Assembly (NCBI RefSeq): GCF_918797505.1
Contig: NC_092794.1
Location: forward strand, 77,723,345-77,787,344
Length of the DNA stretch: 64,000 bases
DNA from: Bemisia tabaci
Lineage: Eukaryota; Arthropoda; Insecta; Hemiptera; Aleyrodidae
Direction of reading: 5' to 3'
Under the pieces are notes generated by a model. It searched no databases, was not told the DNA's origin, and worked only from the letters and a program-made list of their open reading frames with translations. This document shows positions 1 through 12,100 of the stretch, piece by piece. The translations under genes and the position numbers were made by a program. The stretch's first letter is position 1, and every line of letters begins with the position of its first letter.

Positions 1-51
1 GTAATTAGAACCAAAATGTCTACTTGATTCTACCTTCAGGCATGGGTTGCA

Positions 52-168
52 ATGAGAGAAAATCAAGAGAGACCGCCTTTGCGAAATATTCTTCTAAATT
101 TCCTCAATCACATCGAAAATTTGGAGAAGCCGAATGACTCTGAAGATAGCTACGAATCGGAATTTCAG
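52..168 (+). CDS. PTPN12: PTP-PEST-like exon 1 (N-terminal lead-in of phosphatase domain)
   Basis: Encodes 39 residues beginning MRENQERPPL and ends at a GT donor (169) in phase 0. The stretch RNILLNFLNHIE aligns in style with the N-terminal helix of vertebrate PTP-PEST (a hydrophobic helix followed by an acidic spacer), so the start is near the true N-terminus. The frame stays open upstream to position 40, directly after a pyrimidine-rich tract ending in CAG (37-39). The exon may therefore begin at 40 with a spliced 5' leader or earlier coding exon. A second ATG at 42, in another frame, opens a 31-codon ORF overlapping this start. Confidence 0.8.
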
Positions 169-3100
169 GTTAGAATTCACTTCGAATTATTTATCGTACA
201 CCATCGTTGCGCACTGATTTATCTCAGACTTTCTCTTGATGTCAATATTAATATTAAGCACCCTGACCACCTGTTGGCTGTTGCCTGACATGTTGGTATC
301 TTGGTTGTTATGAGATATATAAGCGTTTAGTCGAATTAACAAGGCTTGATTTGAACGACACCATTTTATTAGTATGTGAATAAGAACCAAGGTGTTGTGT
401 TTATTATTTATTAATCACTGAGGTACCTTTCGGCTTACCTATCTTCAGAGTAGTACAAATTCTTTGGAACGTAAATATATCACACTTTGTTTTACACAAG
501 TTGTTAAACTTGTCTAGAACGAAGTGTGATATATTTATGTTCCAAAGAATTTGCACTCTGAAGTAGAGTACCTTTATAGCGAGAGTATGGACAGATTGCT
601 TGATGGAGAGCTTAGGGCCCAAAAGTGCAGCCATCCTTCTGAGCAACTTCTAACACACGAAATTTCACTGCCAGCCTACAGATTTCAATTCTAACCAAGA
701 TGGCCAAGGATGTACATCAATGAGCGTTCTTTCGGAAAAATAAGTAAAATTATGCAAAAAGTAAGCTAATCACATGCTTTATAAACAACGATTCGTAACA
801 ATTGTATTTGTAAATCACTCTGGACATTTGAAATCACGGTGTCTGCAGGTCTGGAAAACCGGGAAAAATCAGGGAATTTGATCACTGACTGGAGAACTGG
901 GAAAAGTCAGGGAATTCAATCGAAAACCGGTGAAAGTCAGGGAATTTTCGCAATTCGAACATTTCGCGGCTATTTTTACTCGTCACTGCCGAATTGGCGG
1001 AGTCGCGCGCTCGCGTGGCTGATAATGTAAACTGCTCTGTTCAACCAGTTTGCAACACGGCCGCTAGGTTCACTAATGTGTGTTCGCTAACTTTAAAGAT
1101 CGAATCGATCTGCCCTATTTAATTTATCTACTTAATTCATGCCAAATGGCAAGATAGACTAAACAGACTTGAATGAAGTTAACTTGCTAACAGCAGAAAA
1201 TTACAGTAAATAATGACAGGATAATAAGTGCCCCAGTTTTGAGCAGATGGTTAATCAATTTTTTCAATAAGTTAGGAAATTTAATGAAAGTGCTAGAATT
1301 TTAGTTTTTCTTTAACTGAGTAAAGAAATATTTAATGTCAACTGCATTTTGCATGAAATTTTTCTGGTTCTTAAATCATCATGTTCACAATTGGTAAACC
1401 ACCACCACCACCTTGTAGAAATATTATTGGTGGATTATATTCTAACAAGCCAACGCTTGTTGAGTATAAGACAAATTCAATACCAACAATAGGTTCTGGA
1501 ATCAACTGATTTAATTGACCTTTAAAAAAAAAAAAAAAAAAAAAAACCCCGAATTAAGTAAATTTATCTAAAATTGAGAAGAGACTCGTATTTCCTCTTG
1601 ATTTTAGCAAAATCTACGTAAGTTAGGCACATTTACAACTCTTGTTTTATATTTTAAGACAAAGAGACTTGTTTTTTCAGGGCACTAAGTAATATGCCAA
1701 TATTTATGAAACCACCAGGGTGAACTATAGTTTGAATTTTCAAAAGTATACGGGGCAATATGTCACAAAGAGAGCGTAATAGAGCTTAAAAATTAAATTT
1801 TGAAGGTCAATTGTAGTCTGAGTATACCATTTTGGAGTTAGCTTTATTTTGAGTATTTAGGATCTCATTCCTTTCAAAAGTATTACTCAACTCCTTCCAA
1901 CGCCATGGTAATTCAGAATATGACTTTATGGGGTCATTCCTAAGGATAGTTTTTTTTTTAATATTTTCTAACTAGTTCATCGTATGGCTAAACTCAAAAA
2001 GTCAGGGAATTTTGTCATTTTTTGTCATGGAAAACCTGGAATTGTCAGGGAATTTCATTCTGAAAATCTTGTAGACACCCTGGAAATTCATAGGTTGGCC
2101 GCATTTCTGGGAGTCGACTGTTCAGCAGAGATTCCTTCCTTGAGCTCGGAAGGTAGGGTTGACAAAAATCCTGCCGAATTTCCATCGCAAACTGTCTGGT
2201 GCGCAATCGGGAGCATCGATGTTTCCTTTCAGCAGACTCACTGCACTCCCCACGCGCCGCAGGATTTTTGTCAACCCTCGCCTTTTGGGCTAAGCAGGAA
2301 TCCTTCAAACTCAAACCAACTTAAACGCCCCCTTTTTTTTTTCAAAGGAAAATCTGCATGATTTCTATTCTATTATCTATATGATTAGGAATTCTGAGTA
2401 ATAAAGACCATGAGGAATACAAAAAATACAAATAAGGGGCCGTCCATAAACTGCGTAAGGCTCTTAGGGGAAGGGGGGGGTCTATAACAGCCTTTCGGTG
2501 CCTTACGAGGGGGGAGGAGAGGGCACGGCTGAGCCTTATGTCGGCTTTTTAGCCTATATTTCAAGAAAATGCAAAAATCCATGTTTCGTCAGGTTGATAA
2601 TAAAATTCAAGATGAAATAGAGGAAATCAGGAAACCACTGATTGCTGACCGATTGAACCATGCCCTATCAATTCTCTTGATTCCCACTTCTGTACTCCGT
2701 GGGATTATGAGTAGTGACTTTTATCCTTACGTCAACTTTATACTTTTAACTATTTACTCCCAAGGCCAAAAAAATCTTCAATTTTGCTCTGTATTTTTGT
2801 TTATTAAACTAATTATATCATGAATCTTTCCTGTGAACTTACTCCAGAAATTTAGTTTCACTTATAAAAATTGTGGCCTGAAAATTTCATTTTTTCTAAC
2901 GGGAAATGTAATGCTTCGATCTACGATAATTGAAAAAAAAGGGGAGTCAGTCGAGCCTCACGTAATTTTTAGAGGGGGGGGGGTTGTTAAGGGATGCCTA
3001 ACGGTGCTGCACAAGGAGAAGTATGGGGGTCTAAAAATGGGAAAAAGGTCTTACGTAATTTATACTAAAGGATGTTAACTGAACACTTTGTTACATTAAA

Positions 3101-6100
3101 CAAAGTCTGGAGTCTACTTTTTCCTCCAAGAAAAAACAAGTTTATTGGACGGCCCCTGTATACCCTTATACAGGGACCCTGGACCTTGGATCCAGAAGAT
3201 TCTCTGAAGCAAGAGGAGCCCTTTTCAATTATTTCGTTTCAATCAAAATGCAACCCTCACTCTTATTTTTTGAAAAAATAATCATTTGATGTCCTACGCG
3301 GCATTTATAAATATGTTCAAAGTGTTAAAAACTTGCCTCCAGCGGGGCGCGAACTGCGGATCACCTGAATGTGAGATAATCGCATTACCGTGTGGGCTAC
3401 CCGGGCCGCTGAAGGAAGGGGCGAATTTGCCAGTAGATGAAGCAAATAAAGTTCTTTCTTTCTCCACTTTAGCATACAAGAACTGAGAGTAGAGAAGAGA
3501 CGCATCGGTGACACGCTCTTGCTTACTGATGATCCGCGGCAGGATTTTTGTCAACCCTAGCCTCCCGGGCCAAGACGGAATCTCTGCTAAACCGTTTGAA
3601 ACGCCCATGTCTGGGCCCTAACTTTATTCGCGGAGGCATCGGTGAAGGCCTGATGAATTTTCGGAGTTTCACATCTGTCTATACTCTCGCTAAACAGGTA
3701 CTCTACTCTGGAGATGGTCTAAGCCCAAAGGTACCTCAGTGATTAATAAATATTAAACACAACACCTTGGTTCTTATTCACATACTAATACTAGTTTAGT
3801 CAAACTTCCGCTAGAGACTTTGGTCCAATTTTTATACTTACTGCCAACTATTGTTACAACAAAACCGCCTGGCAACGTTGTGCCTGCAACATTAAGGTTT
3901 CCAAAGAGAAAAATTTGGGTAGTGATGATGATCAAATCCATTATTTTTGACCCGTGGGAACAATGCCTGCAATTCATTTAACAGTACCTAGTGTGAGTTC
4001 TTGACTTCTTGCGGGTGACTTTCTTGGTCAGTTTACATTTCTCTGGGACATGGCTCAAAAATGAACAGAATTTACTCTTTGAAATTGTCTTTACCCAGAT
4101 AGATTGTATCTTTCTACAACCAGAGAAATGGCATGATGGTTGTGGGATGACATCAAATATTAGGTCAGCTGATCTCAGATAATTTTCCTTCTTTCTGTGT
4201 TCTGGGCGTACAGGACAGAAGGAAGTCATTTGAAACAGGTTCTATTAAATTCTGCTCAATTGTCATGTGCTAAGGAGCTCAGGCATAAGGGCCCCCGAGA
4301 AGCAATTTTATAATGATGACTATACTAGAGCACTGAGCAGTCATTCTGCAACATTTAATGTTGAGAACATCCTATTATTCACAGTGCTGTGAGTTCTTCA
4401 ATGTATGCGGTCAATAATATGCAATGCCAGGTACATAGCAAGGAGTAAGGCGGTGAAGCTTTGCAAGAGGAAATTTTTATGTGAGCAACAATCATGATAA
4501 TGTTCACTTAATCTATATAAAAAATGTTACTATTGAGTAGGGTGTAAGTTGGAATTTGGCTCCATCTTGCTGTTATTAAGCTGTCCTTATGGAACTGAAC
4601 CTATTGTCATCAAGGCAGACCAATTTTCCGTATCGGAACCCTCTCATAATCTGGAGATACAGGGCCTGTTCCTCACTGATTGTGCCTAGTCTAAAACAAC
4701 GTAAGTAACCTAACCTTTAAAGATCTGAAATCAGATCCAAGACATAGAGAAAATACAGAGGGTGGTGGCCAGGCAGCCATCTTGAAGATTTGCTGTGGCG
4801 TAGAAAAGTACGCGGACTGGCGCGCTGTTCAAAAAAAAGTACATTTCATGATGGAACCTGTATAAAGACCTACATCACCACTCAAACTAACATTGAAAGT
4901 CGTATAATTGAACATCAGTCACCATGACTATTGAATTTCTGCTCTTTTGAAGCACGAGCACGTAATTTAACATGGTTATACCCTCAAACGGGACAAGTTG
5001 AGATAAAATTTGTTATTATATGTGGTCCCAGTCACTCAGGCACTGCTCACCTGGGGCTGGGGTATAAGCGTGGGATTAGCCATTAGCTATTTGAAAATGG
5101 TAAAAAAAAAAAAAAAAAAAAAAAAACACTTACGAATTACTTTCAGTTACAGCCGAACATTGATAGTAAACCATATTGAAACCAAAAAAGTCACAGTTAC
5201 AAGTTTTTAGAGCCAAAATAAGTGGGAACCTCACAACCTTTCCCGCTCCTTTTTAAAGAGGTTGTTCCTAAAACGCCGATTTTGGCCCCCCCCCCCCCCT
5301 GGATTTGGCCCAAACTTTGCTCAGATGTTGTACTAAGTGTCCCTCATGCTAGGACAAAATTTCAGCCCCCTCGGATAATTAGGGGGGAGGGGGTAGGGGG
5401 GCAAAGTTGAAATTTTTTTAAAACTTTAAAAATCGATATCTCGCGAACGGTTTGAGTGTAAGTGTTGCGGTTTGCGCTAAAAAACGTCAAAAAATATTCT
5501 CTACAAGAATATTAATGCTGTTTGCAAGGTTGCGTAATTTATCGCGGCCATAAATCGATTTTTTCGATTTTGAAGGTTCGACTTTTTTTCGTTTTTCGTC
5601 TCTCCTCTCTTTGGAATCGTTGCTACGTGAATAAAAACCTGTTGAGGTGATTTTCCATAAAATTCTGCATCTACCACACTTTGTTTGATGTAGGGGAAAC
5701 AATTCGTTCGTGAGTTATAGCGATTTTTCTGCGCGTTATCGGTTACGCGCGGGCGGCTTATCGGCGGCGCTCCATCCCGCGCGGGCAAGGCAGAGGTTGT
5801 TTCACCGCTAGGGCCTTATATTCATGCTGTAGGCTGTAATTATCGATATTTTCTCCTCCCCCCACCCTTCCCCTGCAGTACATATTTGTTTAATACTTCG
5901 TTATACAGGGTATCCCAGACCACCCGTAACAGGTCTTTTTCTCGGTCGGTTTAGGTAGTACGAAGGGGGGGGGGGGCCGCGGGAGTAAATAGGGAATTGA
6001 CCCCAAGGAATCCGAATTTCACGGTCCCGAAACCCCCCATGCCCCCTTGTGAGGTAAAGAGGGGGTCACGATCCCCAAAGTCGGGAGACATTGTGCCTCC

Positions 6101-9100
6101 CCCTTTTACCCCCCGAGGGTGGCTAGGGGGGCATCGGGACCATGAAATTCGGATTCCTTGGGGTCAATTCCCTATTCAATCCCGCGGCCCCCCACTTCGC
6201 ACTACCTAAACCAACCGAGAAAAAGACCTGTTACGGGTGGTCAGGGATACTCCGTATAACGAAGTATTAAACAAATATGTATTGCAGGGGAAGGGTGGGG
6301 GGAGGAGAAAATATCGATAATTACAGCCTACAGCATGAATAGAAGGCCCTAGCGGTGAAACAACCTCTGTCTTGCCCGCGCGGGATGGAGCGCCGCCGAT
6401 AAGCTGCCCGCGCGTAACCGATAACGCGCAGAAAAATCGCTATAACTCACGAACGAATCGTTTCCCCAAGATCAAACAATGTGTGGTAGATGCAGAATTT
6501 CATGGAGAATCACCTCAATAGGTTTTTATTCACGTAGCAACGATTCCAAAGAGAGGAGAGACGAAAAACGAAAAAAAGTCGAACCTTCAAAATCGAAAAA
6601 ATCGATTTATGGCCGCGATAAATTACGCAACCTTGCAAACAGCATTAATATTCTTGTAGAGAATATTTTTTGACGTTTTTTAGCGCAAACCGCAACACTT
6701 ACACTCAAACCGTTCGCGAGATATCGATTTTTAAAGTTTTAAAAAAATTGCAACTTTGCCCCCCTGCCCCCTAATTATCCGAGGGGGCTGAAATTTTGCT
6801 CAAGCATCGGGGACACTTAGTACAACATCTGAGCAAAGTGTGGGCCAAATCCAGGGGGGGGCCAAAATCGGCGTTTTTGGAACAACCTCTTTCAAAGACT
6901 TTCCTGCGATCCTATTGACGTATCAGAAGGGCGGCTTCATTTTTAGGTGTGACCTAGAAAAGTACACTTCTCCGCTCGCCACCACTCTCTGTATTTTCTC
7001 TATGGATCTAAGTAATCCAGATCAGCAGACCTTATACTCCAGAGAAGGTTCCCCATGATAAACTGGAGAACAGAGTTTTATGGTCTTGGAGTATTCTAGA
7101 TAGAATATTCATGAATGGTTTGTTATATTCTGAGAAAAGTATTATGTTTAGTTGACATTTCGACCGTGTCAGGAAGCAATGTGATGGAAGCAGCAGTCCT
7201 TACAGTTAAACAAAAGCTGAAGCCATCATACCCTGTTACATTACTATCACTTTAGATTACTTTTCTTTACGAGTAGAGTTTCTCTAAAATTTTATTATTT
7301 TCACCACCCCTTTTTTTTCCGTAGGAACTCAAATTATTTAGCGAATCATTGAAACATGAAGAGGAATACAGCTGTTCTGAAGGTGAGAAGAGTGTGAACA
7401 AGAAGAAGAACCGTTACAAAGATATCCTTCCGTGTAAGTCGTATAAATAAGTTGAATTTATCTCTCCCTCCTTTCCCAGGTTTTTAGTGTATTTTCCGAA
7501 GTAGGGATGGACGAATATCGAATTCGAATGCAATTTTTCGAATATTCGAAATTTGTCGATTGCAATTATTGGGATTATTTGAAAAAATGAATCTTGCAAT
7601 TTCGAATACTTTGAAGCGAATATTCAAATCTTTCCAATAATTGCATCAGTTTTTGATTTTTTTGTAACGGTGCTACGCAAATATAACAGGGTGGTGGAAC
7701 AAAGCTTGCACAGGGCTCTATTTTTCGCACTTTTGAGAAAGTTTTTCTACACGATGGACTTTTTTTTAAACATTCTGGTGGTAACTTAGACTCTAGGGCA
7801 TGCAGGTCTGTATTGAATGGTCTGTAGGTCTAGAGGGGAATTTTTTAACTTTGTAACTTTTTTAACTTTTGTTTATGTATGAAACTGTAGGAGGAAAAGT
7901 AATAGAAAACCGCAGTTTTACCTTTTTGAATATTAATCGGTTATTCAAAAACTTCCACCAACATTCAATTGTGATGCGATTATCTCGGTGACAATGTATC
8001 GAATATCCGATTATTGAAATATTCAACATCCCTATTCCGAAGATATATATATGTTTGTTTGTTTGTAACAAGGTGGAGAAATGGTGCTGGATCCATACCA
8101 TTTCGGGGGGAAACAAAGCCAAGAAATTCCAAAAATTAAAATTAGAGTCAAACTTAAATTTTTTGAACTCTAATGCGCAACAGTATGCACTTGTACGTAT
8201 ATGTTTGTTTGTATGTATGTATGTATTGTATTTGTATTAATTTCCGCCTTTTTAAGATTTTTCGATTTTTGAGCTGTTATATTTTTCTTAAATTGCAAGA
8301 TATTTTGACCAATGGGCCTGTTGCAAACTTTTGCTAGAGCAAAACTAAGAGTTGTTTCTTATAGATAATGCCTCAAAAATCACGATGAGCGCATCGGCAA
8401 ACTCTGAAATGCACTCACAACTTCACAATCTGCGTAAGAAATTTGCGGTTTTTTGAGCTTCCCGCTTCAAAAACGATACTATGGCACAGGTGAACATTTT
8501 GTAAGAGGAGTCGTTCCATCGTCGGCAATAATCACCATAGCCGACGCCAATCCGCCAAAACACGTTTGATGGGACGAGATAACACCTGAACTGGATTAGA
8601 CCAGATATCAATCGGTGTGTTAACGTTCATATTTTCCACGCCCGAATTGATTGACCTTGAACTCTCCTTGAATTACGCGCGGAACTGAGTGCAAGCGTCG
8701 GCCATGATGAATATCGCCGACGATGGAGCGACTCCTCTAACAAAATGTTCACCTATGCCGTAGTATCGTTTTTGAAGCGGGAAGCTTAAAAAAACGCAAA
8801 TTTCTTACGCAGATTGTGAAGTTATGAGTGCATTTCAGACTTTGCCGATGCGCTCATCGTGATTTTTGAGGCATTATCTATAAGAAACAACTCATATTTT
8901 TGCTCTAGCAAAAGTTTGCAACAGGCCCATTTTTTTGTATTTTGTAGAGACTTATTAGAGCTACTATTCTGCCAAAAAAAATTGATGTTTGAGGTAATAG
9001 ATTTTGAAAGCTGGGGCTCAAAAATGGGGGGAGGTAAAAATCTTGTCCACTCGATAACTCGAATTAAAATGAATATATTGAGCTGAAATTTTTATGGGTT

Positions 9101-12100
9101 TTAGTTTTTCCCTTGAACTGATTTGGTATTGAATTTAAGTAAAACCGGCTTAGCCATTTAAAAACGGCGAGCTTTGAAATTTTAAGGCGAGGCGGCTGCG
9201 CGGCATGCGGGGAGCCGCACAGTGGCCCAGGGGGAAACAGTTTTTGGAAAAACTGTTCGTGTACAGTGGGTCAGGGGAAGGAAGATTTTGGAAAAAATTT
9301 TCGTCACACAGTGGGTCAGGGTAAGAGATCTGTCTTTGAACAAAATCTCACCCATTTGACAACTATTTTCAAAATTCGAAAAAAAATCGCTGTAAAAAAT
9401 CTAAAAAACCGGTAAATTCCAAGACTCCTGCTCCCAATTTGGGAAATACACTTGCCTCCCCGCGGTGGATGCGCAAGTAACTTAAAGAAAGGAAGAAACA
9501 ACTGAAAAGATGCGCGCAAAGCGGGCGTCTTGGGGAGGGGGGGGGCTTTGCTCCCACCCACCAAAAACCGGAACTGAGCGAAGTGTAGCGTCGGTTTTTT
9601 TTATATACCAAAGTTAGTTTTTTTTTTACAATGTTACCAGTGAACTTTTCGAGACCTACCCATCGACACTTAATTAAGTGTAGAGACTTACTGTGAGACT
9701 GTTATGCAGCCTAAACATATTACCCTTAGTTTATAGTGACATCAAAACAGAATTTTGGCTTTACCTTAACAGAGCCAACAAAATACTTATTGTTGTTTAT
9801 ATATTTTCTTTAAGATAATAAATGAATTCCAAAATGAAGCATTTATACACACCTTCATATCCTCTGTAAGGAAAGAATAAGAAGACAAAAACTTTCTTGC
9901 AATTTAAAGTCAAAGTTTTTAACATTTAAACATTGGTTGTTCAGGAAAGTGTTTCAACTTTTGTTTCAGTCAACATTACCCGCGTCATTTTATCTGAATA
10001 TGCCGGCATTCCTGGAAGTGATTACATCAATGCTAACTATATTAAGGGTGCTAGTGGCTCTATGGCCTACATTGCCTCTCAAGGGCCTCTGCCGAACACT
10101 GTCAATGACTTTTGGCGCATGGTTGTTCAGTGTGAGGTTCAAGTTATCATAATGGCTTGCAATGAAGAGGAATCTGGCAAGGTATCACCCTTTCAGTAAC
10201 ATTTGGAAGGAGCATTGTTATTATTCAAGAACAAAAGCTCCAGAATTATTCAATCCTTTATTACTCCACTCTATTCAAACTTTGTTAAATTTAAGATCAT
10301 ATGTAAAAGCATTTTTCTCCTCATTTTTTCTTGGTGTGGCATTTTGAACACAGGTATCATCTCAAATTTCAAACTCTCTATTGTACTTTCTTAAGATTGC
10401 TCTTGTTCCCCCCCCCCCCCCCCCGAATTGTGTGGTCATCAAAGATTTAGAACTATCTGTACGCTTACTGTTTCTTTTCATCTCTTCTTTTTTCTTTTCC
10501 GGTTTTTTAAATGTTACTTTTTAAAGTTGTTAATCTTTCTTAGACAGAGGTACCACCCTGTATACCTCTTAAAATACAAGCTTTTTTTATTCACTAATAT
10601 TCTGTGATACAAAACCACTCAACCTCGACTTTTTCTTTTTGTCAAAGCAGCACAAATGTGAAAACTACTGGGTTGAAAATGACTCTGAAGAGAAGCAGTA
10701 TGGAATGGTGACAATTAAGCTTTTGAAAGCAAGCACTATTTGCCATGATTTCTCTGTCCGGACCATGAAGCTTACGTATACAAATCCACAGTCTCAACAT
10801 GGTATAAAAATCATTTAATCTTTTGTGCGATCCCTATAATATTTGCTGCCTTAAGGTGCTTTTTATGTGAGACTTATTATTCATTTTGCTTTTTCAGTAT
10901 GTCTTGAGTGAATGATCCGATTGAATTAGTCTGTAGCACATTAGAATCACAGCCAAATGACTGAGGATTACTACTGACAAAAAGAACATCCAAGTCGGCC
11001 AGTTTTAACATTAGTTGACAGACAAGAAAAGAGTAGTGTATCTAATTGATATCGTGATTCTCAGTGATAATAACATCCAAAAAACCTGACAAGAAAAGGT
11101 AGTGAAGCATACAGATCCAGCAAATTAGGTGAATGATTTGTGAAAGATGAATACATTTTTAAAAGTGCCAACCATAATCTCCTCCACGGGTATTACCTCC
11201 AAACAGCTGAATAATGCACTAGATGAGCTCAGGGTCTCAAAACAAGATACATAAAATGCAAAAAGCTGTCAACAGCAAATACTTCCTAACATGTCATATG
11301 ATCAGGAATTTTTTGTCTCTGAAATATTAACAATATCATTAAAATAGTAGCATTCAGTAATAAAGTATGACAGTACGAGGTCTGTCCGGAAAGTATCCAA
11401 CCTTGTTGATTATCTCGCCATCAACGGTTAATAAAAGGTTGGGGCCTGGGATTATCTTTGCAGGAACTCTCCTGGGTGCTGGTGCACAGCCAGATTATCA
11501 CACGTTGACACAGTCGTTGGTAATTTGCTGATTAGTGCGTGCTATACTGCTGTGATCGTCGGATTTCGTTTTTCCTAAAAAAGAAAAAGTTAAGGAGAGA
11601 GGGGTGGGCAGAGTTTGTGAAAAGATCATCACAGGGGACGCGTCTTGGGTCTACGGGTACGACCCTGAGACAAAAGTGCAATCGTCAGTTTGGATCGCAC
11701 CTGGGAGACCTCGCCCGTAGAAAGCTCGGAAAGTCGCAGCAATATGAAGACAATGTTGACTGTCTTCTTCGATCATAAAGGTATTGTCCATCATGAATAC
11801 GCTCCCCAAGGCCCCATAAGCTATGTAAAGTTTCTTGGTAGCTCTCTTTACTGATAGTAGAGTTTTGGGGAGCGTATTCATGATGGAAGACACCTTCATG
11901 ATCGAAGAACATTGTCTTCATATTGCTGCAACTCTTCCGAGCTTTCTACGGGTAAGGTCTCCCAGGTGCGATCCAAACTGACGATTGCACTTTTGTCTCA
12001 GGGTCGTACCCGCAAACCCAAGACGCGTCCCCTGTGATGATCTTTTCACAAACTCTTCCCACCCCTCTCTCCTTAACGTCTTCTTTTTTAGGAAAAACGA

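Larger units (their letters stand above)
169..7324 (+). other. Intron 1 of PTP-PEST-like gene
   Basis: Bounded by the donor at 169 and the acceptor TTTCCGTAG at 7316-7324. It holds the small hairpin repeat near 444, TIR elements at 835-2082 and 2435-3157, a tRNA-derived SINE head near 3330-3405, dispersed repeat copies, two A runs of more than 20 (about 1521 and 5101) and a 1.65-kb palindrome. In 620-835, 3800-5100 and 6900-7320 I see no gene. A diverged inverted pair (about 4720-4820 against 6940-7060) may be an older layer outside the palindrome. Confidence 0.8.
7434..9969 (+). other. Intron 2 of PTP-PEST-like gene
   Basis: Runs from GTAAGT to TTTGTTTCAG. Contains a hAT MITE (7502-8034), TA and TGTA/TGTT microsatellite tracts (8041-8070 and 8200-8230), a foldback (8311-8931) and a short tandem array (9211-9325). 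No gene is seen in 8940-9200 or 9330-9960. Confidence 0.8.

Noticed and set aside
3330..3405. Functional tRNA gene
   Set aside because: A and B boxes are present, but acceptor and anticodon stems do not pair well and no clean anticodon loop is seen; called a SINE head.
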